In this document: positions 40,769 through 50,240 of the stretch, piece by piece
Position numbering within the stretch: position 1 is the first letter of the stretch
Layout of the letters: each line of letters starts with the position of its first letter
NCBI RefSeq assembly: GCF_003634315.1
Contig: NZ_RBXL01000001.1
Span: 1,658,501 to 1,722,500 of the forward strand
From: Thiocapsa rosea
GTDB lineage: Bacteria > Pseudomonadota > Gammaproteobacteria > Chromatiales > Chromatiaceae
DNA length: 64,000 nucleotides
Reading direction: 5' to 3'
Translations under genes and position numbers: made by a program
The notes under the pieces: model-generated
The model's input: only the letters and a program-made list of their open reading frames with translations
Databases searched by the model: none
Told to the model about the DNA's origin: nothing

Positions 40769-43700
40769 TTATTCCCTGTCGATCGCGTCTCCCGGCGCGG
40801 GGGCGAGCGTCTGTCTGTCGGACCGTGCAGGTTCGAAACTCCAGAAGAGATCGACACTCTGGCTCGCCCCGCTCTGGGCTTCGAGCTGAATGCGATCGGT
40901 GAGGTTTCGACGCAGCCTGAACCGATTCCGGGCATCGCCGAGCCCCGTCTGGTATTCGAGGAAGGTTCCGGGAGCGATGTACCGGCCGAAGGCGAATGCC
41001 GCGCTGTGGTCGGCGGCGGTGCCGCCGGGCGCGATTCCGGTGGCCAGAAAGGTGATCGCGTCGGACTGGCTCATCGCCGGGTCCGTGTTCGAAAAGAAGG
41101 TGAATTGCGGGTCGGCGAGTGTGCCGATCACCCGGACGTTTGCGGTTGTTCTGCCGCTTCCGCGCTGCACTAGAAAGAGCAGTCCCGGATTCCGGATCGG
41201 GTTTCGGACCCAGATCAGCTGACCGCGTGAAATGCTCAGAGGCGCGACGAGATCGGCCGCGATCCCCAAACCGGTCGGAATCCGGTATTGGCCGTCGCGA
41301 ATCTGCAATTGCCCGTCGCCCGAGAGGTCGCGGCCGGGGGTTTTGATCAGGTCCAGGTTCCCTGCAAGACTGCCGGTCAAACCAAAGGCATCCAGGCTCA
41401 CTCCATCGCCGACGCGCAGCCCGATGGCGAGATCGATCGGATAGCGGGGTGGGCGGTCCGTCCCCTTGATGACGACGTCGTTCGAGGGCCTCACCGTCCC
41501 GGCAGGAAGCGCGCGTGGGCTGATGCGCGCCTCCGGGATGAGGATCTCGCCGCGCACCTGCGCGCCCTGTACGGTTGCATCCAGATCGAGCCTCGGCGAC
41601 ACCCGCACGAAGTATTCGCTCGTGTCGACGAGGACGAGCCGCTCTCCGGTCGCCCGAAGCCGCGCACGCGCACCTTCGGGGCCGAATCCGCCGTCGCCGC
41701 CGATCTCCAGACGCCCGTCGCCGACGTCGGCCCCGCCCGAGAGTTGGATACGCCCCGCCGAAGCGGCGCGTGCCGACAGCGTCAGGTCTGAAACATCCAG
41801 GCCGAGGAGAGGGACATTGAAACCCCCGCGCTCGACCCGAACCTCACCGCGAAGATCGGGCATGCTGATCGTGCCCCCGAGCGCGACATCCGCGTTGAGA
41901 TGGCCTCTCAAGCGCGAGAGTTGGGGGATCGGGTCTCCGAACCGTTCCAAGCCGTCGAGTCGGGCGCGGATGCGGCCGCTCAGCGGCTGCGCGGGGCGGA
42001 TCGGATCGTCGAGCCGCCAACCGGTCAGCTCCAGATCGACATCGGCCTGGCCCAATCCCTCCAGCGGGAGGGCGAGACGGCCTCTCAGGTTGCCGGCCGT
42101 TGCGTCGATGTCGAGTCGGGTGCCCGACAGCCTGATGACCTCTCCCGCGCCGCGGGTGCTCGGCACGCGCAGCAAACCCGTCGACAGGGTTGCCGCGGCG
42201 CGTCCTTCCAAGCTCGCTCCGTTGGCCACGAATCGTCCATCGAGCGCGGCGTCGCCTTCCAGCAGGAGATCCGACGGCAAGAGGGGCGCGAGAAGTTCAA
42301 GATCGAGTCGGTCCAGAGCAACCCCGAGCGTCACGGCTGCGTCCGCACCTCGCGAGATTTCCAGACAACCGCCGGATCCCCGCGCATGCCGGACGCAGAG
42401 TGGTCCGACGGCAAAGGACGGCCAGGTCACCGCGAAGGGACTCGGCCGCCCGAGGTCCCAGGTCTCGACATCGAGGCTGTCCAACCGCAACGCGGTCATC
42501 TCTCCCCGATAGCTGCCGGTGTCCTCCAGGCCGCCCGCGAGGCTCAACGCGACCGAAAACGGATCCCCCGCCAGGGAAAGATCCAGCCGATGGTCCGCTC
42601 GGCGGCCCTCGCCGCGGATCGAGAGATGCTTCCAACGGCGGCCCTCGATCAGAAGATCCTGTCCGTCCAAGCGGATCTCCAGACGTCCCTCGGACGCGAG
42701 ATCCAGGTCGGCGAGGGCCGACAGACGCGCGATGCCCTGTTCGGCGAAACCGACGTCTGCGGCGTTCAGCTCGACCTGCAGACGCGGCGAGCCGACGGCG
42801 CCGGAGACCGAGCCTGTGGCTTGGACTCGGCCCGCTGCCCCAGGATAGAGGCTCGCCAGGTCGGGCGAGTCGAGTGCGAAGCGCAGATCGAGCGACTGAT
42901 CCAGCGCGCCGTCGATCTGCAGTGTGCTCGGCCCGGATTCGGCGCGAAAGCCATCGATGGCCAGTCGGCCCTCGGCGAGCGCAAAGTCACCGGTCGCGGA
43001 AACCGGATACCCCCGCAGCTCGCCGCTCAGCCCTTCGAGTGCCGCCGTTAAGGCGAGACCTGTCTCGGTGAGCCGGCCGCGGCTGGCGACCTTTAGATCG
43101 AGGAGGCCCGACCAGCGCTCCGGGTCGGCATCCACGACGAATGCGGCGAGCAACTCGGCAGGGTTCAGTGCCGTGCCGCTCAGGTGCATGTCCCAAGCCG
43201 GTGCCGTGGCCGGAGCGTCGGGTCCGGCCGCATTCGATTGTGCTCGGGCTGACGCGACCTCGGCGCTGCTGTTCAGATCGATCAGGCCCCGCGCCGAGAG
43301 CTGCATGCGCGAGCCGATACGGCGCAGATCCAGGGACCGGATCTCGAGCGCAAGGTCTTTCCACAGCAGATCCAGCGAGGCGGTGAGAAGGCCGAGAGCT
43401 GGCCGGTCGGCGGGTTCCACTTGGATCTCGCCGACAACCGAGGTCGATGCCCGGTCTCCCCGTATCGCGAGGGTGCCGCTGAACGCCACCTCGCGCAGAT
43501 CGGCGTCGAAGGCGGGCAGATCCAGGGCCACAAGCCCGAGCGTGCCGCTCCACCGCGGGTGCCCGAGCGGATCGCTGATCTCGAGATCGAGATCCAGGTC
43601 GACCGAACCGGTTACCGTGCTCAGGACGGCGAGATCCGCCAGGTCTCCGTCCAGACGGGTATGGCCCAGCAGGTGCGCGCTCCGGGTCGGCCGCAGCTCC

Positions 43701-44446
43701 CAGTTCATGTCGAGGTCGAGCGGGTAAGCCCCGGTCAACCGAGCCATGCCGCTGCCCTGCGCCTCGAACGCCGGCTCGATCAGGACGACCCCGACGCGCT
43801 CGATGGACAGCAGGCCGTCGGCGAGCCGTCCGGAGAGCTCGGCCCGATCAACTACGGCAACGGCTCCTTCGCTGTTCGCCGTAAAGATCCGCAGGCGCTC
43901 CACGCGTGCGGAGACCAGCTCGATGGACAGCGGCAAGAGAAGATCGGGCAGTACAAGGAGGTCTTCCGAGTCACGCACGCGATCGCTCGGAATCACGTCG
44001 ACGTCCGTCGCACGGAACTCGGCGATCGAGAGGGTTCCTCCGAACACGCGCAGGGGCGACCACGCGAGGTCGATGCGGCCGATGCGGATCGCGAAGGTCG
44101 GCAACTGGATCGAGAGATCGGAGGCGGCGATACGACCGAAGAGTCGGCCCTCGACCAGGCCAACGTGAAAGCGCTCCGGGTTCAGCTCGGTGACCAGATC
44201 CAGAAGCGTGCGCAGACCGGACTGGGTCGCGCTCAGCCAGAGCAGGAACAGCATTAGAACGAGAGGAAATCCCGCAAAAGGGCGCGGATTCTGGACGCGA
44301 AAGGGGCGCTGCCGTCGAGGCCGATGCGAGACGAGGGCGGTCGTGATAGCGGGTTGCGCAGGGTCGGGATCGGATTCAGCACCGAGCACCGGCCGATGCG
44401 CATCGACCGGCGCCCGTGGGTCATCGGAATCGGGCAGGTCGGTCAT
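40769..44446 (-). CDS. tamB: Translocation and assembly module component TamB
   Basis: A 1225-residue protein of the TamB/AsmA-like family, an inner-membrane-anchored periplasmic bridge thought to move phospholipids, or assist protein assembly, to the outer membrane. An N-terminal cytoplasmic stretch precedes one membrane helix (FPLVLMLFLLWLSATQ, residues ~60-75). A long beta-rich repeat region follows. The C-terminal TamB (DUF490) domain is evident (DLIKTPGRDLSGDGQLQIRD, YRIPTGLGIAADL, SQSDAITFLATGI, ARNRFRLRRNLTDRIQLE). The usual partner tamA is not in this window: upstream lies a DUF3611 gene on the same strand. Confidence 0.93.
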   Translation of the reverse strand: MTDLPDSDDPRAPVDAHRPVLGAESDPDPAQPAITTALVSHRPRRQRPFRVQNPRPFAGFPLVLMLFLLWLSATQSGLRTLLDLVTELNPERFHVGLVEGRLFGRIAASDLSIQLPTFAIRIGRIDLAWSPLRVFGGTLSIAEFRATDVDVIPSDRVRDSEDLLVLPDLLLPLSIELVSARVERLRIFTANSEGAVAVVDRAELSGRLADGLLSIERVGVVLIEPAFEAQGSGMARLTGAYPLDLDMNWELRPTRSAHLLGHTRLDGDLADLAVLSTVTGSVDLDLDLEISDPLGHPRWSGTLGLVALDLPAFDADLREVAFSGTLAIRGDRASTSVVGEIQVEPADRPALGLLTASLDLLWKDLALEIRSLDLRRIGSRMQLSARGLIDLNSSAEVASARAQSNAAGPDAPATAPAWDMHLSGTALNPAELLAAFVVDADPERWSGLLDLKVASRGRLTETGLALTAALEGLSGELRGYPVSATGDFALAEGRLAIDGFRAESGPSTLQIDGALDQSLDLRFALDSPDLASLYPGAAGRVQATGSVSGAVGSPRLQVELNAADVGFAEQGIARLSALADLDLASEGRLEIRLDGQDLLIEGRRWKHLSIRGEGRRADHRLDLSLAGDPFSVALSLAGGLEDTGSYRGEMTALRLDSLDVETWDLGRPSPFAVTWPSFAVGPLCVRHARGSGGCLEISRGADAAVTLGVALDRLDLELLAPLLPSDLLLEGDAALDGRFVANGASLEGRAAATLSTGLLRVPSTRGAGEVIRLSGTRLDIDATAGNLRGRLALPLEGLGQADVDLELTGWRLDDPIRPAQPLSGRIRARLDGLERFGDPIPQLSRLRGHLNADVALGGTISMPDLRGEVRVERGGFNVPLLGLDVSDLTLSARAASAGRIQLSGGADVGDGRLEIGGDGGFGPEGARARLRATGERLVLVDTSEYFVRVSPRLDLDATVQGAQVRGEILIPEARISPRALPAGTVRPSNDVVIKGTDRPPRYPIDLAIGLRVGDGVSLDAFGLTGSLAGNLDLIKTPGRDLSGDGQLQIRDGQYRIPTGLGIAADLVAPLSISRGQLIWVRNPIRNPGLLFLVQRGSGRTTANVRVIGTLADPQFTFFSNTDPAMSQSDAITFLATGIAPGGTAADHSAAFAFGRYIAPGTFLEYQTGLGDARNRFRLRRNLTDRIQLEAQSGASQSVDLFWSFEPARSDRQTLAPAPGDAIDRE

Positions 44447-44530
44447 CGGTGCCGTAGAAGCCTGTCGAGGACGACCGCCGCGTCGGCCCTACGCGCGACG
44501 CGGCGGGATGACCGAGCGTACAGACCCGGT

Positions 44531-45157
44531 TTAGACGACGACCTTGCCCCCGCCGTACTCGGGCGAGCCTTCGGTGACTCGGAACAGCAGCCAGAGGCTG
44601 AAGACCATGACCACAAGCTCGGCCAACAGGGTCATCACCATGGACATCAGGCTGAGCATGTCGACAGCCGAGACCCAGCTAGCCGGTCCGGCCCCGGTGG
44701 TCTGGAAGACCGGAACACCACCCTGCGGCGTGGAGAGGAAATAGAACAGCAGGTGCGCCACCTCGATGAACATCACGATGATGGTGAAGAGGATCGCCAC
44801 GCTGCTTGCAACCAGACCGACCCAGACGGTTCCGGCCAAGTCTTCTTCCGAGGGGGACTGCTCCGGGCCGGCGATCCGCTTGGCGATCCGGGTATAGCGA
44901 TAGAACCAGAAGGTGGTGAAAACCAGGATCGCCAGGCTTCCCATCGTCAGATATTCGACGATCGGCAAACCGGCACGCGGTCCGGTGGGCGATTGTGCGA
45001 AGACGAAGGTGTAGCTCATGAGCACGATCGGGATCGCCCCCACCACGATCTGGATCCAGAATCCGGTCCAGCCCAGCCGCGTAAACGATCTCGCCAAGCT
45101 GATGCGCGGCAAGGTTCGGGTCTTTTGCAAAGTACTCTCGATAAACTTCTTGAACAT
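44531..45157 (-). CDS. DUF3611 family membrane protein
   Basis: A 208-residue integral membrane protein. The ARSFTRLGWTGFWIQIVVGA block is the DUF3611 signature. Four hydrophobic helices are visible (including MGSLAILVFTTFWFYRYTRI, VASSVAILFTIIVMFIEVA and MSMVMTLLAELVVMVFSLWL). DUF3611 is known from cyanobacteria, plastids and various proteobacteria and has no proven function. tamB begins 84 bases downstream on the same strand. Confidence 0.88.
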   Translation of the reverse strand: MFKKFIESTLQKTRTLPRISLARSFTRLGWTGFWIQIVVGAIPIVLMSYTFVFAQSPTGPRAGLPIVEYLTMGSLAILVFTTFWFYRYTRIAKRIAGPEQSPSEEDLAGTVWVGLVASSVAILFTIIVMFIEVAHLLFYFLSTPQGGVPVFQTTGAGPASWVSAVDMLSLMSMVMTLLAELVVMVFSLWLLFRVTEGSPEYGGGKVVV

Positions 45158-45510
45158 GTCGATCTCATCCTTAACCGGGGTTGGCTGTCAAAAAACCCGC
45201 GAGCGGGCGGTTTTCATCAACACGCATCGAACACCTTCGACGTGGCTCCGGCGGCCTCGCATTGCATTGAGACTGAGCACCACACCCGCCCCCCGTGCGA
45301 CTGCGTCGATCACCGGAACGATGAATCAAGATACCGAGGAACTCGCCTATCGCCGTTTTGGTCGCCGTCTTGGCGGGCGATTCGGATCTCTCGGAAACCC
45401 CCGGATCGGCGGGGGAAAAGCATAGTCGGGCACTCGCATTGCCGCAAGGCGTTTGTGGATTTCGGACGATGTCGTTCTCCTGCGGGTTCAGGGTTGCGGC
45501 AGCAACGGGT
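45158..45510. other. Intergenic region between DUF3611 and antiporter genes
   Basis: A candidate terminator for the antiporter transcript lies at 45190-45213. I see nothing else of note. An open plus-strand frame across it is not convincing. Confidence 0.5.
45190..45213 (-). terminator. Possible Rho-independent terminator downstream of the antiporter gene
   Basis: On the minus strand GAAAACCGCCCGCTCGCGGG is followed by six T residues. The stem is short. On the plus strand the same bases give GGGCGGTTTTC, so it could act in both directions. Confidence 0.45.
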
Positions 45511-46740
45511 TCATTGTTCCGGGCGTTCGAGCGATGTTGACGCAGGCGCCTCTCGCTTCTCCTCCAGATCCAATCGCCGCGCCAGCCATGGGATGGTCCA
45601 GCCCTGCAACACGAGCGAGGCGATGACCACCATGAAGACCACATTGAAGAAGTTCACGTCCACGGGGCCGGGACTCACGACCGGAATGATCGCGAGAAAG
45701 ATGGGGACGGCGCCGCGCAAGCCCACCCAAGAGATAAAGATGCGCTCTTGGAGACTGAATCTGAAGGGTGCCAGACTGACGGCCACGGCGAGCGGCCGGG
45801 CGATGAAGATCAGAAGAAATGCCACGCCGGCCGCATGCATGATCTCGCCGGTGAACTGATGCGGCGAGACCAGCAAGCCGAGCATGAGAAACATCAGGAT
45901 CTGACTCAGCCAGGCGAGGCTGCCGTGCGTGATGTTCAGCTCTTCCCGGCGCAACCCGCTCACGCGATCCATCAGGACGACCCCGCACAGATACACTGCC
46001 AGATAGCCGCTGCCGCCGATCAATTGGGTCCCGCCGAACAGGGCCATAGCGCCGGACAAGGCCAGCACGGCAAAGAGCCCGCTCGCCAGATCCAGGCGGT
46101 TGATCAGCCAGGCGAGGATCAGCCCTCCGAGGAGCCCCGCGATAGCGCCCACACCCAACTGCAGCGCGAAGGTCACGCCCAGCGCCCACGACAGCTCGGC
46201 ACCTCCGGCATCGACGAAGGACACCAGGACGATGGTCAGAAAGATCGCCATCGGATCGTTGAGGCCGGACTCGACGACGATGGTCTCCATCACCCGACCC
46301 TTCAGCTTGATACCTCGTCCTTGCAGCAGCAGGAAGGTCGCCGCCGCGTCCGTCGATCCGATGACGGCGCCGAGCAAGAGGGCCACCAACAAGGAAACGC
46401 CCAGCAGCCAGATCGACACGCCGACCACGGCAGCGGTGATCACTACGCCGAACGTCGCGAGCATCAATGCCGGACCCCAGGAGACCCGGATATCGCGCAC
46501 ACGGGTGCCCAAACCGCCCGAAAACAGGATCACCGCCAGTGCGATGCTGCCGACATGGTAGGCAAGCTCGAAGTCGTCGAATGCATAACCCCCCGGCCCG
46601 TCCTGACCGACGAGCATGCCGATCCCGAGAAAGATCAGCAGGATCGGTGCGCCGAGGCGGATTGCGAGCGGGCTCATGAGGACACTGAGCAAGACCAGGC
46701 CAGAAGCCATCAACAGGAACAGTTCCAGCGACTCGATCAC
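45511..46740 (-). CDS. NhaP-type cation/proton antiporter
   Basis: A 409-residue CPA1-family antiporter similar to NhaP2/CvrA, exchanging K+ or Na+ for protons at the inner membrane. About 12 hydrophobic helices are present. Hallmarks are LGAPILLIFLGIGMLVGQDG, GSTDAAATFLLLQ, VESGLNDPMAIFLTIVLVSF (the Asn-Asp transport site), and SWVGLRGAVPIFLAIIPV. E. coli NhaP2 has ~578 residues with C-terminal TrkA_C and CorC-type domains. These are missing here and the protein ends soon after the last helix. The GTG at 46740 is the preferred start; a longer frame to 46821 would overlap the ParA-like gene. Confidence 0.92.
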   Translation of the reverse strand: MIESLELFLLMASGLVLLSVLMSPLAIRLGAPILLIFLGIGMLVGQDGPGGYAFDDFELAYHVGSIALAVILFSGGLGTRVRDIRVSWGPALMLATFGVVITAAVVGVSIWLLGVSLLVALLLGAVIGSTDAAATFLLLQGRGIKLKGRVMETIVVESGLNDPMAIFLTIVLVSFVDAGGAELSWALGVTFALQLGVGAIAGLLGGLILAWLINRLDLASGLFAVLALSGAMALFGGTQLIGGSGYLAVYLCGVVLMDRVSGLRREELNITHGSLAWLSQILMFLMLGLLVSPHQFTGEIMHAAGVAFLLIFIARPLAVAVSLAPFRFSLQERIFISWVGLRGAVPIFLAIIPVVSPGPVDVNFFNVVFMVVIASLVLQGWTIPWLARRLDLEEKREAPASTSLERPEQ

Positions 46741-46777
46741 ACACTGCTCCTGCTGATAGGCCCCAACCCTATACCGA

Positions 46778-47764
46778 TCATTGGAAAGGGATGCCTGCCT
46801 TCGCGACAATGCGGGACGCAAGACCCTGGAAGTCGCTGTAACAACTCTTCACTGCCTCGATGTGCGCGCCGATGGCACCGTCGGCGGACTTGAGGAAGAA
46901 GATCGGCTTTCTTGCCTCCATCGCCATCGGCATCAGGCTGCGGTAGTGTTTGAGCAAAGAGAGGCAATAAGGGTCGCGATCCACGGCTGGGGAGGTATGA
47001 CCCCCGGGGTCGTCGAGGACGGCCTCGCGATACACGGTGGGGATGCGATCCATCCAGCGCTTGTAGGCTTGAACCGGGCGGCTGTCCCGCAGGCCGTGCT
47101 GCATGACGATGTAGCCGATCGGCTGCATGCTTCCTTTGGGCAGCGACAGGCCAGCGGGGGCTTTGGAAACGAGGTCGCCCCAAATGGCACCCCACTCACG
47201 CAGGGTCGGGCCAAGGTTCTTGAGACCTTGCAGCGAGAACAGGTCGGGTGCCAGGGGGATACAGACTTGGTCCGACGCGATCAACGCCGCACGGTTGATG
47301 GCGCCGAGGTTGGGTCCGACGTCGATTAGGACCAGCTCGGCGCTTTCTGCAGTGCCCGCTTGGATCAGGCGGTGAAAGGCGGTCATAGTGCGAAAGGCCG
47401 ATTCGTCGCGGTTATGGCAGCGAGGCCAGGCATCCGAGAGCTTATCCTCGAAACGAGACAGGCCAAGGTCCCCGGGTATCAGGCCGAGTTTCTCTGCGAC
47501 ACGTTCGACATGGGGGATGGCGATATCCCCGATGCCCCGCAATATCGGGCGAATGCTTCCGAAAACCGTATCCGGATGATCGTCATCCGGCCAAAGGGCT
47601 TCCAGCCGCTCTTCGTCCAAGAACATGGCGGTCAGGTTCGCCTGGGGGTCCAGGTCAACAGCGAGGGTATCGATGCCGTGGTCGGCGCACATCCAGGCGA
47701 GGTGATAGACCAGCGATGTCTTTCCGACACCACCCTTGTTGTTGAAAAAGGCGATGGTCTTCAT
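46778..47764 (-). CDS. ParA-like (MinD/ParA) ATPase, no ParB partner
   Basis: A 328-residue protein with the deviant Walker A FFNNKGGVGKTSL at the N-terminus, LAVDLDPQANLTAMFL, and VLIDVGPNLGAINRAAL as switch/Walker B. This is the ParA architecture, but the middle and C-terminus (~100 residues longer than minimal ParA) differ and no ParB-like gene or centromere-like iterons are near. The start ATG overlaps the upstream AlbA_2 gene's stop (ATGA), so the two proteins are translationally coupled and likely act together. A chromosome- or plasmid-partition role seems less likely than an accessory or defence-type module, which is an inference. Confidence 0.88.
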   Translation of the reverse strand: MKTIAFFNNKGGVGKTSLVYHLAWMCADHGIDTLAVDLDPQANLTAMFLDEERLEALWPDDDHPDTVFGSIRPILRGIGDIAIPHVERVAEKLGLIPGDLGLSRFEDKLSDAWPRCHNRDESAFRTMTAFHRLIQAGTAESAELVLIDVGPNLGAINRAALIASDQVCIPLAPDLFSLQGLKNLGPTLREWGAIWGDLVSKAPAGLSLPKGSMQPIGYIVMQHGLRDSRPVQAYKRWMDRIPTVYREAVLDDPGGHTSPAVDRDPYCLSLLKHYRSLMPMAMEARKPIFFLKSADGAIGAHIEAVKSCYSDFQGLASRIVAKAGIPFQ

Positions 47765-48945
47765 TCCGGCCTCCGGAAAATTTTGACCAAGACGCTGTGC
47801 TCGTCGAACTGGAATTCGGCAGGCGGATTTCCGTTCTGCGCCAGCAGGGACTGAGCGCGCAGGACGCCGTAGCCGAACCGGTTGACGAAACCGAGCGACT
47901 TCATGGCCTCCGCAATGACGGGGTTGCGATAACTGTTGCGAGTGGGGAAATTCTGGGGCGTCGCCTCGCCGTAGAGACCGCCCGGGCTTTGGATCTCGAT
48001 GTGATCGCTGAAGGCATAGAAACGAATCGGGGTGTTACTGTCGTAGTTGCGGTGCATCACCGCGTTCATCAGCAGCTCGCGCAGAGCCCATTCCGGGTAA
48101 TCGGGCAGCAGCCGTTCCCGCAGACCGCTCACGGGTCGCATCCCTGTTTGAATCAGCTGTCGAAGGCGCGCCTCCATCTCTCGCAGGGTGCTGGTCAGGT
48201 CGCCCGAGACCTCGGCTTGATCGACAGGCATGTCGGTCAGGTCGGTACCGGGAAGCCGCAGGTATTGGATGTAGGCGCCCGGAAAAAAGAAGCGCGGATT
48301 CTTACCGAAGAGGAGGATGCCTGCGTTGGTCAGGCAGCCTTGGTCGATGTCGTACAACCGCAGGGATGCCAGCTGTAGATCGATCGGCCGGTTATTGGCG
48401 GCGATGGTCTCCGGATCGAGGGACTCCCTTCGATAGGCGTCGAACTGGCCGAGGGCGAGGTCTTCGATGGCGGATTCGCGGCATGGTCTGGCGTCGAAAG
48501 AGCGCGTCAACGAGACTCTGCGCTCGCTCAGGATGCGTTCTTCCTGCTCGTTGGCGATGCCTTTACGCGGACCGATTCGGATATAAACCCGACCTCGATA
48601 GCGGACCGGCGGTAGGTCCGAGGGCTGGACCTCTACGACCGCAAGGTCACCGCTGTCCAGGGAATATCTCTGAACGATGAGGACTGGTTGGGGCAACACA
48701 TTGCCGTCGGAACGGATCGCTGCCAGGTTCTTCAAAAGCTCGTCCGTCACCTTGAGACCGCAGCACGCGCCATCGTCCGTCGCCCCGATGAACAGATACC
48801 CCGGAAATCGGTGATTTGGCAGATCGTTGGCAAAAGCGCAGATGGCCTCGGCGAACTTGTCGGTCTTGTTGACCGAAGTGGTTCGCTCGACGTAGTCAGC
48901 CTCGAGGTCGTGGAGGAGATCGATCAGTTGCTCTTGGGTCAACAT
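47761..48945 (-). CDS. AlbA_2 (Schlafen-like) domain / HATPase protein
   Basis: About 394 residues. The N-terminal ~130 residues match the AlbA_2 nucleic-acid-binding domain (DKFAEAICAFANDLPNHRFP, YLFIGATDDG, YRGRVYIRIGPRKGIA). The C-terminal part matches the HATPase_c_4 domain of RecG-like/Schlafen-type bacterial proteins (LRELLMNAVMHRNYD, IEIQSPGGLYG, YRNPVIAEAMKSLGFVNRFG). It is not a helicase despite frequent RecG-like naming. The ATG at 48945 (MLTQEQLIDLLHDLEADYVE) fits the family; the frame extends to 49014. It is coupled by ATGA to the ParA-like gene. Confidence 0.85.
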   Translation of the reverse strand: MLTQEQLIDLLHDLEADYVERTTSVNKTDKFAEAICAFANDLPNHRFPGYLFIGATDDGACCGLKVTDELLKNLAAIRSDGNVLPQPVLIVQRYSLDSGDLAVVEVQPSDLPPVRYRGRVYIRIGPRKGIANEQEERILSERRVSLTRSFDARPCRESAIEDLALGQFDAYRRESLDPETIAANNRPIDLQLASLRLYDIDQGCLTNAGILLFGKNPRFFFPGAYIQYLRLPGTDLTDMPVDQAEVSGDLTSTLREMEARLRQLIQTGMRPVSGLRERLLPDYPEWALRELLMNAVMHRNYDSNTPIRFYAFSDHIEIQSPGGLYGEATPQNFPTRNSYRNPVIAEAMKSLGFVNRFGYGVLRAQSLLAQNGNPPAEFQFDEHSVLVKIFRRPE

Positions 48946-49241
48946 TTGGACTTCGGCGTCTCCGGCGCGGCGTTCGTCGACAAGCGTTTCTTGAGCCCGC
49001 CTGCGTGGGGGCAACCGCCAAACGATTGCGACGGGCTTCCTGGCGGTTGAGAGAATCGGGAGACGTACGATATCAGCGAATGTGAAGGATAGGTCAAAAT
49101 GGTCGCCTGGTGTTCAAGTATGAGGATTATTAGGGTCGCATTTGATCCCGCTGGGCTGATTACGTCGCGTTTCGACTGGAGTGCCTGCCGGCCAAGGGTC
49201 GGCCGCGCGCGTATGCGGATATCGAGGGTTCCTCTCGGGCC

Positions 49242-50093
49242 TCAGTAGCGCTTCAGCAAATCGTCATAGGCATCGAACCCAACCAGCTCGCGCAGCGTGC
49301 GGAAGTCGACTCTTCGCTCCGGTGTCCGTCCGGCGGCCAGGTCGGCGAGGGCCTCGCGCATCGCGAAGACGGCGGCGCTCAAGAGGGTCAGCGGATAGGC
49401 GGCGATGCCGTAGCCGATCTCGGCGAGCATGGCGGGCGGTAGGATGGGCGTGATGCCCTCTTCGAGCATATTGGCCATCTTGATGCCCGGTACCTGTTTG
49501 CAGAAGCGGCGCATCTCGGCCTCGTCACGCGGTGCTTCGAGAAAGAGGATATCGGCGCCGAGGTCCGCGAATGCCTGCATCCGCCGGATCGCCTCTTCCA
49601 AGCCGAGGGCATTGCGCGCATCCGTGCGCGCGACGATCAGGGTGCCTGCTCCGGCGTCGCGTGCATCCACGGCGGCGCGTACCCGGCGGATCGCCTCGTC
49701 GCGTTCCACGACCTCCTTCACCCCGGTGTGGCCGCAGCGCTTCGGCATGACCTGATCCTCGATCATGACGCCGGCGAAGCCGGCACGGGCATACTGATCG
49801 ACGGTACGTCGGACATTGGCCGGATTGCCGTGGCCGGTGTCGCCGTCGCCGATGACCGGGATTCGCACCGCATCGCAGATGCCGCGTCCCTGGTCGAGCA
49901 TCTCGGTCACCGAGATCAGCCCGGTGTCGGGCAGCGCGAGGCGGCTCGCCGAGACGGCGAAACCGCTCATGAAGGTCAGCGGGAACCCGGCCTGCTCGAT
50001 CAATCGCGCCGACAGGGCATCGAAACAGCAGGGCATGACGAGCATGTCGCCACGATCCAGGAGTGTGCGCAGCCGGGCGGCGGGCTCGTTCAA
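49242..50093 (-). CDS. Isocitrate lyase / PEP mutase family protein
   Basis: A 283-residue TIM-barrel enzyme. The signature loop is MPKRCGHTGVKEVV (KRCGH, as in 2-methylisocitrate lyase and carboxyPEP mutase). Metal-binding acidic residues lie in VIGDGDTGHGNPANVRRTV, with further family blocks VARTDARNALGLEEAI and FLEAPRDEAEMRRFC. Members include 2-methylisocitrate lyase, oxaloacetate decarboxylase and dimethylmalate lyase. Without prp or other pathway neighbours I cannot choose. The start is TTG at 50093 (MNEPAARLRTLLDRGD); the fit to the family N-terminus supports it. Confidence 0.87.
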   Translation of the reverse strand: MNEPAARLRTLLDRGDMLVMPCCFDALSARLIEQAGFPLTFMSGFAVSASRLALPDTGLISVTEMLDQGRGICDAVRIPVIGDGDTGHGNPANVRRTVDQYARAGFAGVMIEDQVMPKRCGHTGVKEVVERDEAIRRVRAAVDARDAGAGTLIVARTDARNALGLEEAIRRMQAFADLGADILFLEAPRDEAEMRRFCKQVPGIKMANMLEEGITPILPPAMLAEIGYGIAAYPLTLLSAAVFAMREALADLAAGRTPERRVDFRTLRELVGFDAYDDLLKRY

Positions 50094-50198
50094 GGGAGTC
50101 GATCCTGTCGTTTTTTGCAGAGGGCCGAGTATAGCCGCGGGCGGCGCTATGTGCGGCTGCGGCCCACGTATGGGGTGACTTGACGATTGATACGCGGA

Positions 50199-50221
50199 AG
50201 TCTATATCAGGCGTATATACT
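50199..50221. promoter_or_regulatory. Putative VapB operator
   Basis: A 23-base inverted repeat with half-sites AGTnTATA and TATAnACT around a seven-base centre, ending 19 bases before the vapB ATG. It is A/T-rich in a G/C-rich neighbourhood and sits where the promoter must be, as expected for toxin-antitoxin autoregulation. Confidence 0.6.
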
Positions 50222-50240
50222 TTTTGCGCCGAAGGTTCCG

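Noticed and set aside
40769-44446. Long open frames on the plus strand opposite tamB (for example 41466-42512 and 41900-43051)
   Set aside because: They are rich in Arg, Ser and Pro, have no family motifs and lie wholly inside the 1225-codon tamB gene. They are typical high-GC antisense shadows.
47761-48945. RecG helicase identity for the AlbA_2 protein
   Set aside because: No helicase Walker motifs or DEAD/DExH box are present. Similarity is limited to the HATPase/AlbA_2 regions that are often mislabelled RecG-like.
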